This document shows positions 30,401 to 40,554 of a stretch of DNA of 64,000 nt, piece after piece. The DNA lies in NCBI GenBank assembly GCA_029260755.1, contig JAJDCQ010000039.1, positions 62,001 to 126,000 of the forward strand, in the 5' to 3' direction. The number at the start of each line of letters is the position of its first letter. Positions within the stretch are counted from its first letter, which is position 1. The notes beneath the pieces are model-generated. The model did no database searches. It was not told the DNA's origin and worked only from the letters and a program-made list of their open reading frames with translations. Both the position numbers and the translations under genes were made by a program. Source of the DNA: Planctomycetota bacterium (GTDB taxonomy: Bacteria; Planctomycetota; J058; JAJDCQ01).

Positions 30401-31358
30401 CGAACGCCGTCGCGCGTCGGGCCAGGATCGGTCGCCCCTCGAGGTGCCGGCGGATGTCGGCGGCGAGCGCGGCGGCGCTGTCGTAGCGGTCCTCGGGCTC
30501 CTTGGCCATCGCGGTGAGGACGATCGTCTCGACGTCGCGGGGGACGCCCGGGCAGACGCTGCCGAGGAGCTCGGGCGTCTTGGTGATGATCGCGTTCAGC
30601 AGGCTCACCCCCGCGTGCTCGGCGAACGGTCGCTTGCCGGCGATGAGCTGGTGGAGCATCGCGCCGATGCTGTAGACGTCGGACCGCGGCCCCATCCGGT
30701 GCAGCTCGCCGGAGGCCTGCTCGGGCGGCATGTAGGCGGGCGTGCCCATCACCTGGCCGCTCCGGGTGAGGTCGTCGCGCGCCTCGACGTCGCGGGCGAG
30801 GCCGAAGTCGGTCACGCGCGGGTTGCCCTCGGCGTCGATGAGGACGTTCGCCGGCTTGAGGTCGCGGTGGACGATGCCCTCGCCGTGGGCGTAGTCCATC
30901 GCGCGGGCGATCCGGTCGACGAGGCGCAGGGCCTCCTCGACCGGGAGGGCGCCGCGATCTTCCAGGAGCCCCGAGAGCGAGCCGCCGTCGACGAGGTCCA
31001 TCACCAGGAACGGCTTCTCGTCGTGGAAGCCGACGTCGTAGACGCCGACGATGTCGGCGTGGCGCAGCCGCGCCAGCGCCCGCGCCTCGCGGACGAACCG
31101 CTCGACCTGCTCGCCGCCGACGTAGTCGCCGGCGAGGAGCACCTTGAGCGCCCGCTCCTGGCGGAGCGCCGGATCGAAGGCGCGGTAGACGACGCCCATC
31201 CCGCCGCGCGCGATCTCGCCGCGGATCTCGTAGCGGCTGATCATCCGGGCGGGCTGGCCCGATGGACCGACCGATGGCGGCGGCCCGGAGGGACCCGTCG
31301 GGGGGCCCCGACCCGGTGGCTGAGGTGGAGGCGGCGGATGGTAGGCGGTCGGGTCCAT
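27489..31358 (-). CDS. large membrane Ser/Thr kinase with TPR/HEAT-like sensor region
   Basis: 1289 residues. A Pro/Gly-rich start precedes a canonical kinase domain (about 43-310): ARGGMGVVYRA, FVREARA, HRDLKPANVLID, DFGLARDV, YMPPEQA. One membrane segment lies at about 322-350. The outer part begins with Ala/Arg-rich helical repeats (about 350-900; for example ALRRLDSEGGELDALEGRL) that look TPR- or HEAT-like. It ends in two beta-rich regions, the last (about 1130-1289, VVFDAVELLVEPP-like strands) resembling a LamG/DUF1349-type sandwich. It follows the Sir2 gene by only 3 nt, so the two are one operon, and it converges with the zinc-ribbon gene. Substrate unknown; coupling to deacylation is inference. 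Confidence 0.9.
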   Translation of the reverse strand: MDPTAYHPPPPPQPPGRGPPTGPSGPPPSVGPSGQPARMISRYEIRGEIARGGMGVVYRAFDPALRQERALKVLLAGDYVGGEQVERFVREARALARLRHADIVGVYDVGFHDEKPFLVMDLVDGGSLSGLLEDRGALPVEEALRLVDRIARAMDYAHGEGIVHRDLKPANVLIDAEGNPRVTDFGLARDVEARDDLTRSGQVMGTPAYMPPEQASGELHRMGPRSDVYSIGAMLHQLIAGKRPFAEHAGVSLLNAIITKTPELLGSVCPGVPRDVETIVLTAMAKEPEDRYDSAAALAADIRRHLEGRPILARRATAFERVWSGARRHPVVAGLVVLLLALSGPAVFAAAQVRARLARAQAVEGEREALRLEDEAFGEEDGERRRGLLMRVTELAPDRVGAWRALARTALPRGGQLDLDLGERAVEALRRLDSEGGELDALEGRLRAGQARWGEAAAAFDRAIRGGFQPLHTSIDLARAKDGSGDAAAAIAALRAALPDRDELGVEHGEAIELRVALEERVGAVASADADRLALVRIDAGSAVAVDALARSAEERILDGDVDGLAGLWAEVHRILDGPVHRIVQSSHDDVLDALGEGRPDADRVRAALALAVFPTSGSLARAASIDRKEASPILAEALRATLIGRRQGYDVAAWAEEVAPHEGARGALAALTLLEVADELEPTDRRALLRLADAREPLLRASVPLAVAVAGSRGALEPDDAAAVLASFGRDEDARVAALARIATAALAILGDGDRGTVGEEDRAPAITLALKLARRPDVPDGATERARSALAEALAGPGPERASVELNLAAARLALEERSVEAALRHLGAAREAAPAPDPRRVSVLELEGVAAALADGATDDAATELQSLDPVAFARSVRREEVIRALGVVALPASNGLDDVLFDLDGRSEGALAAARRSFETFALEPSDAPDGRGLRLPARAYLSTRCRFDEIVRARADIEATESSLKVWLFADIIPHKSWGWCISRYYRRGWGAISVDGRAIDRFPQEFEFVPIRSVRLAVGRRGLTVLEGSRAIVRRALLPRLAPGNGQVYVASESAVDLARLRVRGRLSRLLPDEREVALARDELVPLDADRRLLALNGAPTSVRTVDELTRSGAVLPVREKWLAQKRVAPTLGVDLLRGDASIRARVRTDPLPRGDECDAGVAIVSQGSAHEHVMLAVGDPRFAGADARVWFVVQRGGWEKWLACARWDAGRPVVLELSRRGDVLIGRFGPSAEELTEIARVTLPLADPVEACLFTRRYRTPSGVAGPSAFFDAVELLVEPPR

Positions 31359-31361
31359 CGT

Positions 31362-32204
31362 CTATCCGCCGCCGAGGGCTTCGTCGATCGCCCGGAGCGC
31401 GTCGAGCGCGCCGCTCGCGATCGAGACGGCGCCGCGCGGCGCCTGCGGCTCGCGCGGGTTGATCCGGACGAGGCTGGCGAGCTCGCGGGCGGCCATGCTC
31501 TCGCAGTGCCAGCGCACCGTCGGGATGGCCGTCCCGGCGCCGCACTCGATCACCACGACGGGCCGGACTCCGACCGCCTCGACCCAGCTCATCATCCGGC
31601 TCTCCTGCTCGTTGCTCCGGCGGTGGATCCAGCGGCCGTCGCCGAACATCAGGATGTTGGGCCGGGCGACCCGGCCGCAGTCGGGGCACTCGGGCAGCGG
31701 CTCGCGCGCCTGGAACGTCTCCTCGTCGACGGCCACCTCGGCGTCGCCGGCGTCCCAGATCTCCGAGGAGCAGGGTCGGCTGCACTGGAGATGGCCGATC
31801 GAGCCGTGGCACTCGAGCACCGCGTCGTCGGCGAAGCCGGCGCGCTGGAACTGTCCGTCGACGTTCGAGGTGAAGACGAACCCGCCGGCCGGCGCGGCGT
31901 CCGCCCAGCGGCGCAGGATCGCGAACCCGTCGTGCGGCTCGGTCTCGCGGTAGAGGTTCAGCCGGTGCCCGTAGAACCCCCAGGCCGTCGCCGGGTCGGT
32001 GTCGAACCAGCGCGGGTTCGCCATGTCGACGAACGAGAGGCCGCGCTTCCGGAACGGCGGGTAGGCCTTCCAGAAGCCCTCGTCGCCGCGGAAGTCGGGG
32101 AGGCCGGAGTCGACCCCCATGCCCGCGCCGGCGCCGACCATCACGCCCGCCGCGTCGCGCACGAGCGCGGCGGCGCGCTCGATCAGGTCCGGGTCGAGGC
32201 TCAC
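31362..32204 (-). CDS. Sir2-family NAD-dependent protein deacylase
   Basis: Removes acyl groups from lysine using NAD. 280 residues from GTG 32204, which has GAAGGTG upstream; a longer frame up to 32342 would overlap the preceding gene. Signatures: GAGAGMGVDSGLPDFRG for NAD binding (about 23-39), TSNVDGQFQ, catalytic His in ECHGSIG, and a zinc site from CSRPC and CPDC. It differs from CobB in having Met-Gly-Val-Asp instead of the Ile-Ser-Ala-Glu-Ser pattern, matching a broad environmental Sir2 subgroup. Lies 34 nt after a DUF3299-like gene and 3 nt before a kinase gene. Confidence 0.93.
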   Translation of the reverse strand: MSLDPDLIERAAALVRDAAGVMVGAGAGMGVDSGLPDFRGDEGFWKAYPPFRKRGLSFVDMANPRWFDTDPATAWGFYGHRLNLYRETEPHDGFAILRRWADAAPAGGFVFTSNVDGQFQRAGFADDAVLECHGSIGHLQCSRPCSSEIWDAGDAEVAVDEETFQAREPLPECPDCGRVARPNILMFGDGRWIHRRSNEQESRMMSWVEAVGVRPVVVIECGAGTAIPTVRWHCESMAARELASLVRINPREPQAPRGAVSIASGALDALRAIDEALGGG

Positions 32205-32238
32205 GGGGTCACCTTCTCGAGGGAGCTCGTCGGTCGGG

Positions 32239-32910
32239 TCATCGGTCCACGCGGGTCGCTTCGAGACGGTAGAGATCGAGCAGCTCGCCGTGGGCGAACC
32301 GCTCGCCCACCGACAGCCGCCCCCAGACGGTGAGGGGAACATCCATCGCGAACGGCGTCGTCCCGTCCGAGGCGATCCTCACCTGCACCTGCTCGTTCAG
32401 CCCCAGGATCCGTCCGAAGCAGCAGGCGTTCTGGTTCGGGATGAGGACGAACTCGACGACCGCCTCGCCCTCGAACCGCGACGGCATCATGAAGCCGCGG
32501 ATGACGACGTCGGTGTCGTTCCGGGCGAGCAGGGTCTCGGGGATCGCGTCGGGCGGCGGATCGCCGAACGTCTCGGGGAACCGATACGGGAACCCCGAGA
32601 GCTCGTCCCACGCGAGGGGGCGATGGGCGGCGTCGCCCTCGGCGAGCGGCAGCTCCTCGAGCTTCGCGTCCGGGTCGAACGTGCCGCCGATGCCCGGGCC
32701 GCCCGGACCATCGGGGCCGGCGGGCACGACGACCGGCCCGGCGGGACCCGTCGTCGCGCCGAGGACGGCGGCGATCGGGTCGCCCCGGACGAGCGTCCCG
32801 GTCGGCGGGTCGAGCGGGATGCCATCACCGCAGCCAGCGCCGACGCCGGCGGCGGCGACCGCGGCGATGAGGGCGATCAGGCTCGTCGACTGGCCGTCGC
32901 GCGTCACCAT
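32239..32910 (-). CDS. exported DUF3299-like protein
   Basis: 223 residues from ATG 32910, chosen because the longer frame would run through the divergent lipoprotein gene. The N-terminus has an export signal (SLIALIAAVAAAGVGAGC, possible lipid attachment at Cys27) and a short collagen-like Gly-Pro stretch. The C-terminal part carries the DUF3299-like pattern: VVIRGFMMPS, EFVLIPNQNACCFG and DVPLTVWGRLSVGE. Function unknown in the family. First gene of the operon with Sir2 and the kinase. Confidence 0.78.
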   Translation of the reverse strand: MVTRDGQSTSLIALIAAVAAAGVGAGCGDGIPLDPPTGTLVRGDPIAAVLGATTGPAGPVVVPAGPDGPGGPGIGGTFDPDAKLEELPLAEGDAAHRPLAWDELSGFPYRFPETFGDPPPDAIPETLLARNDTDVVIRGFMMPSRFEGEAVVEFVLIPNQNACCFGRILGLNEQVQVRIASDGTTPFAMDVPLTVWGRLSVGERFAHGELLDLYRLEATRVDR

Positions 32911-32989
32911 TGGAGACGAGGATAACCGTCGAACGGCCCACGCGGCCAGCGCGTGGTAACATGCGAGCTCGGAAGGGAGTGAGTGAGTC

Positions 32990-33472
32990 ATGCGAACCCC
33001 ATCGATCGTCGCCCTGCTCCTCGCCGTCACCCTGCTCGCCGGCTGTCCGGATGGAGGGGCGAGCGACCCGGCCGACCCCACCGAGACCACCTCGCCCGCC
33101 GACGCGGCGGATGCCCGCGCCGTCCTCGACCGCTTCCTTCAGCTCCAGGTCGACGGGCACTACGACGCGGCGATGCAGCTCGTCGCCGCGGCGAGCTTCG
33201 AGGCGTTCGCGAGGGAGACCGGCCTCGGCCCCGCCGACGCCCGGCGAGGGATGGCGAAGGTGCTCCAGGCCGCGCCGACGAAGCTCCTCGCCTTCGGCGT
33301 CGGCGAGACCCGCGACCGCGGCAAGGGCGAGTGGGGGTTCCGCGTCACCCAGCGGGTGCAGGTCGAGGGCGAGGGCGAGACCGAGGTGGCCGAGTGGTTC
33401 GTCGTCCTCCAGGAGGACGGCGCCTGGGTCGTCGATACGAGCCAGACGGTGATGGCGGCAGATGATGGATAG
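32990..33472 (+). CDS. small predicted lipoprotein with NTF2-like look
   Basis: 160 residues with a signal peptide and perfect lipobox LAGC (Cys19). The mature domain has an early helix (ADARAVLDRFLQLQVDGHYDAAMQLV) and later strands ending VVLQEDGAWVVDTSQ, which resembles the NTF2-like fold, but this is not proven. Divergent from the DUF3299-like gene with 79 nt between the starts. Confidence 0.75.
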   Translation: MRTPSIVALLLAVTLLAGCPDGGASDPADPTETTSPADAADARAVLDRFLQLQVDGHYDAAMQLVAAASFEAFARETGLGPADARRGMAKVLQAAPTKLLAFGVGETRDRGKGEWGFRVTQRVQVEGEGETEVAEWFVVLQEDGAWVVDTSQTVMAADDG

Positions 33473-33564
33473 GCGTTTGTTTGTCATCCTCGGTTCTCCT
33501 TGGATCTGCTTTCGCTGTAAATCTCTCGATTGAAACTATTTACTTGTCGTCCGAAATCTCGTGA

Positions 33565-33601
33565 TTGTCCGGTATTCTCGGACACATTAAGATTCCGGAC
33601 A
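33565..33601 (+). promoter_or_regulatory. promoter and palindromic operator of the AbiE-like toxin-antitoxin pair
   Basis: TTGTCC (33565-33570) and TAAGAT (33588-33593) are 17 nt apart, so transcription would begin almost at the ATG at 33603. Between and after them lie half-sites TGTCCG (33566), CGGACA (33579) and CGGACA (33596): an inverted repeat plus a third half-site. AbiEi antitoxins are known to repress their own promoters through inverted repeats. The surrounding 33473-33602 is much richer in A/T than the rest of the window. Confidence 0.55.
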
Positions 33602-33602
33602 G

Positions 33603-34697
33603 ATGGATGCGGTCGACGATCTCGTTCAGTCCTGCCTGACTCACATGGCCGCCCTCCCCTTCGTGCGGGGAGTCCAGGTGGCCCGCCCTCGAGAGCGTGG
33701 TGGCGTCCCTTCGTGCCTGACCCTGACCCTCGAGACCCCCCGGGGCGCATTCGACCGTCGACTCGAGGTGATCGAGACGGCCCTTACCGAGGCGCTGGTC
33801 TCGCGGGCCCTCGACCGTCTCGATGCCCGTGGCGACGGACCGCGCTGGCTCGTGTTCGCCCACCACGTCCCCGGGCGAATCGCCGAGAGCCTCGCCGAGC
33901 GAGGCGTCGATTCCGTCGACGAGGCTGGTAACTGCAACCTGCGAATCGGAAACGACCACACCGCGATCATCGAGGGGCGTCGACCCGTCCGCCGGCCTCG
34001 GCCGACGCCCGTGAGGCCATCGGGATACCGGGTCATCTTCGGCCTCCTGTGTGATTCGAGCCTCGTGGACGCATCCGTTCGTGCGGTCGCCGAGAGGACC
34101 GGTGTCGGCAAGTCGTCGGTCGGTGAGGCGATCGAGCGCCTGGAGGCTGATGGCTTCGTCGGTCGAACTCGGACGGGAAGAACCCTCCTGAATCGAGCGA
34201 GCCTGCTCGACCGCTGGATCGTCGGGTATCAGGATGTGCTCAGGCCGCGGCTCGTGATCGGTCGGTTCCAGGTGCGGGAGCGTGACCCCGCCCGATTGGC
34301 GCGTGCCGTGGAGGCGCTCGGGTGCCCGTGGGCCTGGGGAGGTGGGGTCGCCTGCGAGCGACTGACCGGTCACTACCGGGGGCCGGACTTGACCCTGCAT
34401 CTCGACCGGTCCCCGTCACGGAGCGGGCAGACGCTCCTAGCCGTACCCGATGATGACCTCCGATCCCGGCGACGCACTCCACTCCCACCACGTATCGGGC
34501 AGACGCTCCGCGCCGTACCCGATGACGACGGACCACTCGTGGTCGTGGGCGTCCCTGGTCCCATCGCCTTCGAGGGCGCGGTTCCGAAGACCGTGCATCC
34601 GCTCCTCGTCGCGTCGGAGTTGCTCGTTGCCGGCGACGATCGCGCTCGCGAAGCCGCCAGGGATGTCCGAGCGACGTTCCTCGGACACCTCTCGTGA
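33603..34697 (+). CDS. AbiEi-like antitoxin / transcriptional regulator (type IV toxin-antitoxin)
   Basis: 364 residues. A winged-helix-like segment (VRAVAERTGVGKSSVGEAIERLEADGFV, about 159-186) gives DNA binding. The N-terminal third (FAHHVPGRIAESLAERGVDSVDEAGNCNLRI) and the C-terminal HPLLVASELLVAGDDRAREAA follow the pattern of AbiEi-type antitoxins paired with nucleotidyltransferase toxins. It probably represses the operon and neutralises the partner. Residues around 275-309 contain two copies of GQTLxAVPDDD, 24 residues apart, from a 72-nt direct repeat. The GTGA overlap with the toxin gene is typical of such pairs. Leaderless-looking start just after the operator. Confidence 0.75.
   Translation: MDAVDDLVQSCLTHMAALPFVRGVQVARPRERGGVPSCLTLTLETPRGAFDRRLEVIETALTEALVSRALDRLDARGDGPRWLVFAHHVPGRIAESLAERGVDSVDEAGNCNLRIGNDHTAIIEGRRPVRRPRPTPVRPSGYRVIFGLLCDSSLVDASVRAVAERTGVGKSSVGEAIERLEADGFVGRTRTGRTLLNRASLLDRWIVGYQDVLRPRLVIGRFQVRERDPARLARAVEALGCPWAWGGGVACERLTGHYRGPDLTLHLDRSPSRSGQTLLAVPDDDLRSRRRTPLPPRIGQTLRAVPDDDGPLVVVGVPGPIAFEGAVPKTVHPLLVASELLVAGDDRAREAARDVRATFLGHLS
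34424..34529 (+). repeat. imperfect direct repeat (72-nt period) inside the antitoxin gene
   Basis: Copies at 34424-34457 and 34496-34529 differ at only a few bases and are in frame, encoding GQTLLAVPDDD and GQTLRAVPDDD. It looks like a 24-codon internal duplication. Confidence 0.75.
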
Positions 34698-35466
34698 CTG
34701 GCCAGCTTTCGTCGGCGCAGCTCTCCGCCCTTCGCGGGCTCGCCGAGGCGTTTCCGACGAGGCGTCGGGTGCTGATCGGCGCGTCGGCCCTACGCTGCCA
34801 CTCGGCGTCGTTCGCGGGAGGCAGACCCTCGACCTCGACGTCGCGGTCGAGATCACGGTCGGCGAGCTCGTTCTTCTCGACGAGATCGAGGGCTGGTGTC
34901 GAGACGCGCGCATCGAGCATCGAGTGCGCACCGACGACGGCGCCGAGGTCGACATCATTCCCGCGACGTCCGAGCTCCTCGCGGCGGGTGAGCTCATCTG
35001 GCCGAGCGGACGCGCGTTCAACCTGACCGGAGTCAGGCTCGCGATTGGCCGGGCGGAGAGGGTCCGGGTCGCGGAGGACCTGACCGTCGATGTCGCTCCG
35101 CTCCCGGTGATCACGCTGCTGAAGATGATCGCATATCTCGACCGGCCGGACCGTCTAGCCGATCTGGGCGACATCGCTCAGGCGTTCGATGCCGTGACGG
35201 ACGAGGACCGATACGACGACCGGGCCATTGACCTCGGTCTCGACTTCAACAGCGAGGCCGGTCCATTCGTGCTTGCCCGTCGTCTCCTTCCCCTCGAGCC
35301 GAGAGAGCTGGCCGCGGCACGGCGCTTCGTCGAGCTCGTGCGAGACGACGGGCACGCGCTTGGCACCCAGGCGGCGATGGCTCGACGCGCGCCGGCGAAC
35401 TGGCGAGACGACCCCGATCAGCTGCTCGAGCGGGTCGAGGCGTTCGCGCGAGGGCTCGAGCTCTGA
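34694..35466 (+). pseudogene. AbiEii-like nucleotidyltransferase toxin, frameshifted
   Basis: The GTG at 34694 overlaps the antitoxin stop. The first about 35 codons (AFPTRRRVLIGASALRCH) are in one frame. The conserved continuation GRQTLDLDVAVEI, with the two metal-binding Asp residues, is in the next frame, and the protein then runs clean to 35466 (VIIPATSELL-like region, LPVITLLKMIAYLDRPDRLADLGD). One base is missing, or two are extra, between about 34790 and 34825. If the frame were restored the product would be about 257 residues, a normal AbiEii size. Either a true inactivating mutation or a sequencing error; the first frame ends at 35026. Confidence 0.7.
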
Positions 35467-35469
35467 GCG

Positions 35470-37686
35470 TCAGCGGCCGCGCCGCGACCGCCGCCCCCGC
35501 ATCGTCCGCTCCCGCACTCGTCGCAGGCTCTCGTTGCCGACCTCTCCGGTCAGCAGGCCCGTCGAGCGGGTCGTCCGGGTGCGGCCGTTCGCCATCCGCT
35601 CGGCGATCTCGGGGACGCTCGTCCCGGTCGCCTCGGCGAGCCTTCCCATCCGATCGAGCTCGGCGCGGGTGAGCGGGCTCTCGGCGAAGACGGCGCTGCG
35701 CTCGGCGGCGCGGTCGATGTTGAGGTCCATGCTCGTGGCGCGGTTCATGGCATCCAGGGCCATCAGCATGATGGCGCGCTGGCGGAACCTCTCGGCGTTC
35801 GCCGGCTGCATCCGGGAGGTGACCTGCTCGAGGTGCTCGAGCATGCCGCGGCTCACGCTGACCGTCGAGCCGGCCGTCCGGACCTGGGCGGTCACCTTCG
35901 GGCGGCCGTCCTCGACGATCCGCACCTCGAGCTGCTCGTGGCCGCTCTGCGACATCCAGTGGACGCCTGGCCAGAGGTTGCGGGCGCCCTCGCGGATGCG
36001 GTCGGTCATCCCGGCGACCTCGGCCTCGAGCGCCTGACCGGGTCGGTCGTGGTGCGCCTCGGTCCCCTCGTTCGCGGTCGACGCGCCGCCGCCGGTGCTC
36101 CGGCCGCCTCGGGCGCTCCCCTCGAGCCGATCGGTCATGCCGGTCGCCTCGCGGGCGGCCTCGCGGGCGCGACGCCAGTCCGCGAGGCGGTTGCGTCCGG
36201 TCCGCTCGCGGAAGGCGGTGTTGCGCTGCTCGACCTCGGCGGGGTTCTCGAGGCTGCGCTCGAACCACTCGAAGAGCTTCGCGCGGTGTCCCTCGCTCGT
36301 GTGCTCGACGTTCACGAAGTCGTGCAGGATCCGGCGGATTCGCGTCGCCACCGCTCCCGGTCTCAGGCCTTCTGCGCTCCGCTCGCTTCCTTCGGGACTC
36401 GCCGTTCCGAATTCCCCCGTATTGATCCGCTCCGCCAGCCGGAGGATCTTCCGGATGTGGTTCCGCTTCGCCTGCTCGATCCCCTCCTGCACCTCCTCGG
36501 GCAGCGCCCGGTCGTGCTCGAGGGGGAGGAAGAGCCAGTTGAACGCGCTCGGCAGGAGCATCTTCTTGCCGTTGCGCGTGTCGGCGGTCGCCATGAGCTT
36601 GACCGCCTCGGCGAGCTGCGCGCTGGTCAGGTTCGTCTCGAGCCCGAAGCGCTCGCGGCTGCCCTCGATCTCGCTGGCGAGCCAGTTGAGCTCGCGCGTC
36701 GTCCACTCGCCCTGGCCGTCCCAGCCGAACGTCCGGAACGGGATCACCCGCTCGCTGCTGTGCTCGAAGAACGGGTTGTCGCGGTCGAACGCCCACGGCC
36801 CGGCTCGGCCGTCGGGGCCGAACGTGGCGGCCGTCAGGTTGAGGAACCGGCGCAGGCGGCCCGTGTCCTTCATGAGCCCGCGGAACTCGATGTCGAGGTT
36901 GAGGCTGCCGTCGGGGTGCCGGATCCGGTTCACCCGGATCCCGCGGCGCTCGACGAGGTCCTCCATCGCGCGGGGCCGCTCGCTCGACAGCGCCCGGAGC
37001 GCCTTCTGGAGCTCGGAGACGTTCATCGGCTGGTTGTCCATCGACTTCAGGACGAAGTCGGTCCGGCTGCTCACGTGCGCCCGCCGGAGCCAGATCGCCC
37101 AGCTCGTCCGCCGGAGCCAGTCGACCACCTGCGGCGCCCGCTCGGCCATCGCCGCGTCGGGGAAGCGGGTGTGCATGTGGAAGGCGATCGTCTCGGGGAC
37201 GCTCGACTTCAGCCGCTCCATCTCCGCCATCGCCAGGCGCGGGTTGTCGAACGGGTTGCTCCGGATCTCGAGGTGGGGGACGTTGATCTCCGGGAAGTGC
37301 CAGGTGACCGACTTGTCGAGGTGGGGGAAGCGCTCGACGTCGACCTGGAAGTTGCTCGCCGCGTGCTCGCCGCGGTAGTTCTCGAAGAAGAAGCGCGTCT
37401 TCTCCTGGAGGCTCAGCTCGCCCCAACGATCGACGATCGCTCGATTGGGTGCGCTCCATCGGGCGCCCGGCGTCGGGATGATGAACCGGAGAAGGGAGTG
37501 ACTCGCGACGTTGCCGTTCGGGCCCGACGCGTCGTTCGTCCGCGTCTTGAGCTCGAAGCCCACCGTCATCCGCCCCTCGCCGATGCGGACCTCCTCGGGG
37601 AGCTCCTGGGCGAGGGCGGGCGAGGTGAGCGTGAGCGCGAGGATGATCGCGACCGGCCAGCGGGCGGCGTGGCGGAGCATCGGCAT
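35470..37686 (-). CDS. secreted protein of unknown function, paralogue of the 40555-42855 product
   Basis: 738 residues from ATG 37686 (GGGAGGGA just upstream; a second ATG two codons on is equally good), with a signal peptide ending SPALA-QE. Not a family I recognise. The body shares long blocks with the neighbour at 40555: MTVGFELKT, HMHTRFPDA versus HVHTRFPDT, TDFVKSMDNQPMN-like SMDNQPMN, RRGIRVNR, and LLPSAFNWLFLPLEHDRALPE. Around residues 430-450 it carries 13 extra residues (TASPEGSERSAEGLRPG) where the paralogue has only SRHG; this insertion is a copy of the dispersed repeat. It ends in a very Arg-rich tail. Converges with the toxin gene. Confidence 0.85.
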   Translation of the reverse strand: MPMLRHAARWPVAIILALTLTSPALAQELPEEVRIGEGRMTVGFELKTRTNDASGPNGNVASHSLLRFIIPTPGARWSAPNRAIVDRWGELSLQEKTRFFFENYRGEHAASNFQVDVERFPHLDKSVTWHFPEINVPHLEIRSNPFDNPRLAMAEMERLKSSVPETIAFHMHTRFPDAAMAERAPQVVDWLRRTSWAIWLRRAHVSSRTDFVLKSMDNQPMNVSELQKALRALSSERPRAMEDLVERRGIRVNRIRHPDGSLNLDIEFRGLMKDTGRLRRFLNLTAATFGPDGRAGPWAFDRDNPFFEHSSERVIPFRTFGWDGQGEWTTRELNWLASEIEGSRERFGLETNLTSAQLAEAVKLMATADTRNGKKMLLPSAFNWLFLPLEHDRALPEEVQEGIEQAKRNHIRKILRLAERINTGEFGTASPEGSERSAEGLRPGAVATRIRRILHDFVNVEHTSEGHRAKLFEWFERSLENPAEVEQRNTAFRERTGRNRLADWRRAREAAREATGMTDRLEGSARGGRSTGGGASTANEGTEAHHDRPGQALEAEVAGMTDRIREGARNLWPGVHWMSQSGHEQLEVRIVEDGRPKVTAQVRTAGSTVSVSRGMLEHLEQVTSRMQPANAERFRQRAIMLMALDAMNRATSMDLNIDRAAERSAVFAESPLTRAELDRMGRLAEATGTSVPEIAERMANGRTRTTRSTGLLTGEVGNESLRRVRERTMRGRRSRRGR
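36381..36402. repeat. dispersed 22-nt repeat inserted in frame in a secreted-protein gene
   Basis: Identical to the copies at 13096 and 13130. It lies exactly in the 39-nt stretch that the paralogue lacks, so it marks a recent in-frame insertion. Confidence 0.85.
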
Positions 37687-37799
37687 TTCCCTCCCGGCGC
37701 CAGCATAAGTCACGGCGGCCCAACGTCGCCACCGGGAAATCGCCGGAGCCCGCTGCACGGCTGGCCGCGGAGCGAGGTCGGTGCCAAACTCTCTCTGCG

Positions 37800-40460
<2,661 letters not shown>

Positions 40461-40554
40461 TCCGAGCGGGCTCCGTGGGTACGGCACGGGGGCGCGAGCC
40501 TACGCGGCCCACGCCCCAGCACCGAAACGAAGAGGAGAGGAGATTGACTGTCGA

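Noticed and set aside
27822..32333. 1503-codon plus-strand frame opposite the kinase and Sir2 genes
   Set aside because: The minus strand carries intact kinase and Sir2 motifs. The composition of the frame is that of an antisense shadow.
34450..34693. N-terminal part of a 338-codon frame as the real toxin start
   Set aside because: This part lies inside the antitoxin gene in another frame and resembles nothing. The toxin motif GASAL occurs only in the frame starting at GTG 34694.
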